Source: Anaerolineales bacterium (GTDB lineage Bacteria; Chloroflexota; Anaerolineae; Anaerolineales; DRMV01). Taken from it: DNA of 8,645 nt. The stretch is taken from the NCBI GenBank assembly GCA_027044735.1, contig JALUBW010000215.1, positions 1 through 8,645 of the forward strand, in the 5' to 3' direction. Positions within the stretch are counted from its first letter, which is position 1, and each line of letters starts with the position of its first letter. Below, piece after piece: positions 6,772 to 8,645 of this stretch. The notes beneath the pieces were generated by a model. The model saw nothing but the letters and a program-made list of their open reading frames with translations, searched no databases and was not told where the DNA came from. Made by a program: the position numbers and the translations under genes.

Positions 6772-6817
6772 TTTTGGAGTGCGGCGCTATTGCACTTTGA
6801 CAAATTGTTACGACAAT
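6772..6817 (+). repeat. D repeat, left copy
   Basis: It starts with TTTTGGAGTGCGGC and ends with AAATTGTTACGACAAT, which folds as ATTGT-TACG-ACAAT (6804-6817). Both end blocks recur inverted at 7159-7230: the first is identical over 14 bp, the second matches at 15 of 16 with the single change in the hairpin loop. The middle is shorter here than in the right copy. Confidence 0.7.
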
Positions 6818-6859
6818 CCGAGGCTATGGCCTGGGCCGGCCTCCTCTCTCCCTCTGGGA

Positions 6860-6885
6860 TTCAGGGGCGGACAGTCGCCCCTGAA
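6860..6885. repeat. Perfect hairpin built on the C motif
   Basis: TTCAGGGGCG (6860-6869) pairs perfectly with CGCCCCTGAA (6876-6885) around the loop GACAGT. The same motif at 6737-6762 forms an 11-bp stem with one G-U pair and loop ACAG. An A/G-rich run follows, so on the plus strand it lacks the U-run of a terminator. Confidence 0.75.
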
Positions 6886-6907
6886 AGGAAGAAAAAGAGG
6901 AAGTTAT

Positions 6908-6942
6908 GTGTTATTTTGGCGGCTTCGCCGCCAAAATAACAC
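6908..6942. repeat. Perfect 16-bp hairpin with 3-base loop
   Basis: GTGTTATTTTGGCGGC (6908-6923) is exactly complementary to 6927-6942, with loop TTC. It lies near the centre of the mirrored array. The stem is GC-rich near the loop and A/T-rich at the base, but there is no adjoining U-run on either strand. It could stall or protect a transcript, or it may be a repeat end. Its right-arm sequence AAATAACACCAC (6934-6945) recurs at 5670-5681 upstream of the response regulator. Confidence 0.8.
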
Positions 6943-7020
6943 CACGCTTTCTCTCTTTTCCTCTCCGAGAGGCGGGAAAAACAATGGCCTGATCGGCTCC
7001 TGTCCGCCTTTGAACCCTCT

Positions 7021-7139
7021 GGGAGAGGGGCCGGGGGTGAGGGCGTAAAAAGCCCATTGGCTTAGCGCCCTCACCACTCCCCCGGACGCCGCCCAGCGGC
7101 GTCCAGCCCCTCTCCTCTCCCAGGGGGAGAGGAGAGGGG
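7021..7139. repeat. Core of nested G/A-rich palindromes
   Basis: GGTGAGGGCG (7036-7045) pairs perfectly with CGCCCTCACC (7066-7075) around a 20-base loop that itself contains AAGCC-CATT-GGCTT. It is followed by a perfect 9-bp hairpin, GGACGCCGC-CCA-GCGGCGTCC (7084-7104), and then a perfect 15-bp hairpin, CCCCTCTCCTCTCCC with its complement around AGG (7107-7139). The type GGGAGAGGGGC...GGTGAGGGC resembles a purine-rich intergenic palindrome I have met in many bacterial genomes. Confidence 0.75.
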
Positions 7140-7158
7140 GCCGTGGGCTCGCGCGGTT

Positions 7159-7230
7159 ATTGTCGCAACAATTTGGAAATCTCCAACAGCGCCGCTTTCC
7201 AAAGCGGCAATATGTTGCCGCACTCCAAAA
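7159..7230 (-). repeat. D repeat, right copy, with two competing hairpins
   Basis: This is the inverted, longer copy of the 6772-6817 repeat. ATTGT-CGCA-ACAAT (7159-7172) keeps the stem seen in the left copy. Between the conserved ends, GCCGCTTT (7191-7198) pairs with AAAGCGGC (7201-7208), while the overlapping GCGGCAA (7204-7210) pairs with TTGCCGC (7215-7221). The two hairpins share GCGGC and cannot form together. Confidence 0.7.
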
Positions 7231-7359
7231 GAACATCCTCTGAAAAGGCGAGTATTAGCGATAAGATTAAGAAATTCTGGCAATTGCTTCACCTTGCCAA
7301 ATCACTTTCTCGGTGCTAAAAGCGCAACATTTCGGTTGTTCCGCCTTTGTGAAGAGGTG

Positions 7360-7395
7360 GGACAGGGGTCTATCAGACCCCTGTCCGCCCCTGAA
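7360..7395 (-). repeat. C motif (inverted) with an 11-bp perfect hairpin
   Basis: GGACAGGGGTC (7360-7370) pairs perfectly with GACCCCTGTCC (7376-7386) around TATCA. The right stem runs into the inverted C motif (7381-7395). Downstream of the acyl-CoA dehydrogenase on the minus strand it could weakly slow transcription, but no U-run follows. Confidence 0.65.
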
Positions 7396-7499
7396 ACTGT
7401 CTGGGGGATGGCTTCGGCGCCTATGGCGGCTCGCCATGACATGAAAACGAGCGCTTCTACGGGCAACTGCGTAATGCATAGAATTATACGACACAGGGG

Positions 7500-8645
7500 C
7501 TACACCAGCGTAGTCGCATCTTTGAGCACCCGCCGCGCTATGACCAACCGCTGAATTTCGCTTGTGCCTTCGCCGATGGTCATCAAGCGAGCATCGCGAT
7601 AAAACCGCTCAACGGGGTATTCGCGGCTGTAGCCGTATCCGCCGTGGATTTGGATGGCGTTGCGGGTAACGCGCTCCGCCATTTCGGTTGCGAAAAGTTT
7701 TGCCATTGCCGCTGCGTGGGTGAACGGCTTGCCTTGGCTTTTGAGCCAAGCCGCGTGATAAACCATTAGCCGCGCCGCGTGAATTTCGGTTGCCATATCT
7801 GCCAGCATGAATTGGATGGCCTCAAATTCGGCAATCGGCTTGTCAAAGGCAGTGCGCTGCTTGGCGTAGGCAAGGGCTTCCTCAAATGCGGCTTGCGCAA
7901 TGCCAACTGAAAGCGCGCCTATGCTGATGCGCCCGCCGTCCAACACCTGCAGGGCTTGGTGCAAACCGCGCCCCAACTCGCCCAGCAAGTTTTCTTTCGG
8001 TACGCGCACGTTCTCGTAAGTGATGGTGTGGCTGTGGGTTGTGCCCAAGCCCATTTTCTTTTCTGGAGGGCCTACGTGCAGGCCCGTGGTGTCGGCGGGC
8101 ACAATTATCATGCTTAAGGCGTTGCTGGCTCTCCCCGGGGCAGTACGCACAAGGGTAACAATGTAATCGGCATCGCCGGCGTTGGTAATCCACATTTTGC
8201 TGCCATTGATAACCCATTCGTCCCCCTGAAGTTCGGCGCGGGTTTGAATGCCGCGCAGGTCTGAGCCTGCATTTGGTTCGGTGAGCGCCAAAGCAGCAAG
8301 TTTGCCGCGCTCGCCGCCCACAACTCGCGGCAAAAAATGCTGCTTTTGCTCCTCAGTGCCAAACATCACAATCGGCGCACACCCCAAACCGTTGTGCGCT
8401 GCGACCACCAACGCCGTGCCTCCATCACCCCAGCCCAATTCTTCAATAGCGATAGCAAAACTCAGCGCGTCAACCTCACTGCCGCCGTATTTTTCGGGCA
8501 CTAACATTCCCATCAAGCCCAACTGCGCACCGCCCTGCTGGATTGCAGGCCACATAGTTTCCTCGCGTTCGTTGTATTCAGCGGCAAGCGGCTTTATCTG
8601 CGCCGCCACAAAATCGTGAACAGCACGTCGCCACATGCGTTGCTC
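7500..8645 (-). CDS. Acyl-CoA dehydrogenase (short/medium-chain type), N-terminus cut by window end
   Basis: A FAD-dependent enzyme of fatty- or branched-chain acyl-CoA oxidation that introduces the alpha,beta double bond and passes electrons to ETF. The frame is open to the window edge, reading EQR before the first Met. Family proteins usually start with about 5-10 residues before 'EEQR(M/E)', so nearly the whole protein is present (381 visible residues). Numbered from the Met at 8636: the N-terminal helical domain is about 1-115; the beta domain has LTEPNAGSD (118-126) and WITNAGDADYIV (149-160), the FAD-contacting signature; the C-terminal helical domain has RTAFDKPIAEFEAIQFMLADM (261-281), QIHGGYGY (329-336) and the catalytic Glu at 356 in IGEGTSEIQ. 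Glu in this position is typical of short- and medium-chain and butyryl-CoA enzymes; isovaleryl- and long-chain enzymes carry it elsewhere. Chain length cannot be settled. The stop, TAG at 7500-7502, borders the repeat region. Confidence 0.95.
   Translation of the reverse strand, partial: EQRMWRRAVHDFVAAQIKPLAAEYNEREETMWPAIQQGGAQLGLMGMLVPEKYGGSEVDALSFAIAIEELGWGDGGTALVVAAHNGLGCAPIVMFGTEEQKQHFLPRVVGGERGKLAALALTEPNAGSDLRGIQTRAELQGDEWVINGSKMWITNAGDADYIVTLVRTAPGRASNALSMIIVPADTTGLHVGPPEKKMGLGTTHSHTITYENVRVPKENLLGELGRGLHQALQVLDGGRISIGALSVGIAQAAFEEALAYAKQRTAFDKPIAEFEAIQFMLADMATEIHAARLMVYHAAWLKSQGKPFTHAAAMAKLFATEMAERVTRNAIQIHGGYGYSREYPVERFYRDARLMTIGEGTSEIQRLVIARRVLKDATTLV

Larger units (their letters stand above)
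6664..7474. repeat. Mirrored repeat array A-B-C-D ... D'-C'-B'-A'
   Basis: Four motif types occur on the left and again, inverted and in reverse order, on the right. A is TTACGCAGTT, at 6664-6673 and as AACTGCGTAA at 7465-7474. B is the GCGAG-hairpin-CGAAGC module, at 6691-6716 and inverted at 7411-7434. C is TTCAGGGGCGGACAG, at 6737-6751 and inverted at 7381-7395. D begins TTTTGGAGTGCGGC, at 6772-6785 and inverted at 7217-7230. Extra C copies lie inside: direct at 6860-6874 and inverted (TTCAAAGGCGGACAG) at 7000-7014. The arms differ in internal lengths, so the array is an old or rearranged inverted repeat, not a recent perfect duplication. No coding capacity was seen. Confidence 0.75.
6627..7499. 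other. Gene-free, repeat-packed intergenic region
   Basis: This 873-bp stretch separates the acyl-CoA dehydrogenase 3' end from the next minus-strand gene. The open frames in it have low-complexity, repeat-derived translations; for example FRGGQ recurs wherever TTCAGGGGCGGACAG is read through. None has a credible start or family likeness. The content is an imperfect mirrored array of short repeats (6653-7484) described separately. The part from about 7231 to 7359 has no recognisable repeat; I see nothing codable in it. No classical terminator (stem plus U-run) and no convincing promoter with both boxes were found, although a lone TATAAT lies on the minus strand at 7488-7483. Confidence 0.75.

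Noticed and set aside
6908..6942. Rho-independent terminator at the 16-bp hairpin
   Set aside because: No U-run follows the stem on either strand, so it is recorded as a hairpin repeat only.
6617..7048. Open frames in the repeat region giving peptides with repeated FRGGQ
   Set aside because: FRGGQ comes from translating the C motif (TTCAGGGGCGGACAG). The frames cross several palindromes, have no suitable ribosome site and no family likeness.
6653..7484. CRISPR array
   Set aside because: The repeats are palindromic, of several types, in both orientations and irregularly spaced. There are no uniform spacers and no cas gene.
6653..7484. Insertion sequence with a transposase
   Set aside because: No frame encodes DDE, HUH or serine-recombinase motifs, and the unique part (about 7231-7359) is too short for a transposase.
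7483..7488. Perfect TATAAT on the minus strand just after the acyl-CoA dehydrogenase stop
   Set aside because: There is no -35 box at 16-18 bp (sequence around ACGCTG), and the nearest minus-strand gene starts more than 850 bp away, so it is probably chance.

Overview
The window looks like a chromosomal segment of a GC-rich bacterium, most likely a Chloroflexota member of the Anaerolineae type. That placement is inference from remembered family and repeat patterns. It rests on the YfhO-type membrane protein, the 'quinate 5-dehydrogenase'-annotated family, the stand-alone receiver protein, and intergenic DNA full of small palindromic repeats. There is no rRNA, tRNA, CRISPR array, phage gene or transposase. 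All seven protein genes are ordinary housekeeping, metabolic or membrane types, and I found no convincing new defence or biosynthetic system. The most unusual material is the repeat DNA.

Layout. Positions 1-2906 (plus strand) hold the C-terminal part of an APC-superfamily amino-acid permease (1-516), followed 2 bp later by a large YfhO-family polytopic membrane protein (519-2906). From 2877 onward everything is on the minus strand. Read in transcription order: an acyl-CoA dehydrogenase missing only its extreme N-terminus (8645-7500); a gene-free, repeat-packed stretch of 873 bp (7499-6627); a protein of the family usually labelled quinate 5-dehydrogenase (6626-5718); a receiver-only response regulator with a helical tail (5637-4996); an inositol-monophosphatase family phosphatase (4969-4190); a 139-bp MITE-like insertion (4189-4051); a deoxynucleoside kinase (4029-3349); and a small four-helix membrane protein (3359-2877). 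The last gene runs tail-to-tail into the YfhO gene with a 30-bp overlap.

The minus-strand genes from the response regulator to the small membrane protein look like one operon: a 26-bp gap, an insertion, then an 11-bp overlap. The insertion between phosphatase and kinase is flanked by a 5-bp direct repeat, CTAAG, which contains the phosphatase stop codon. Removing the element and one CTAAG copy leaves a 16-bp intergenic gap. The operon was therefore probably continuous before a non-autonomous mobile element landed in it.

The 6627-7499 stretch is not random. Four different short repeat motifs occur in the order A-B-C-D on its left side and in the reverse order and opposite orientation (D'-C'-B'-A') on its right side, around a core of long perfect hairpins. 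Motif B is the same module that builds the MITE at 4051-4189, so the two regions belong to one repeat system.
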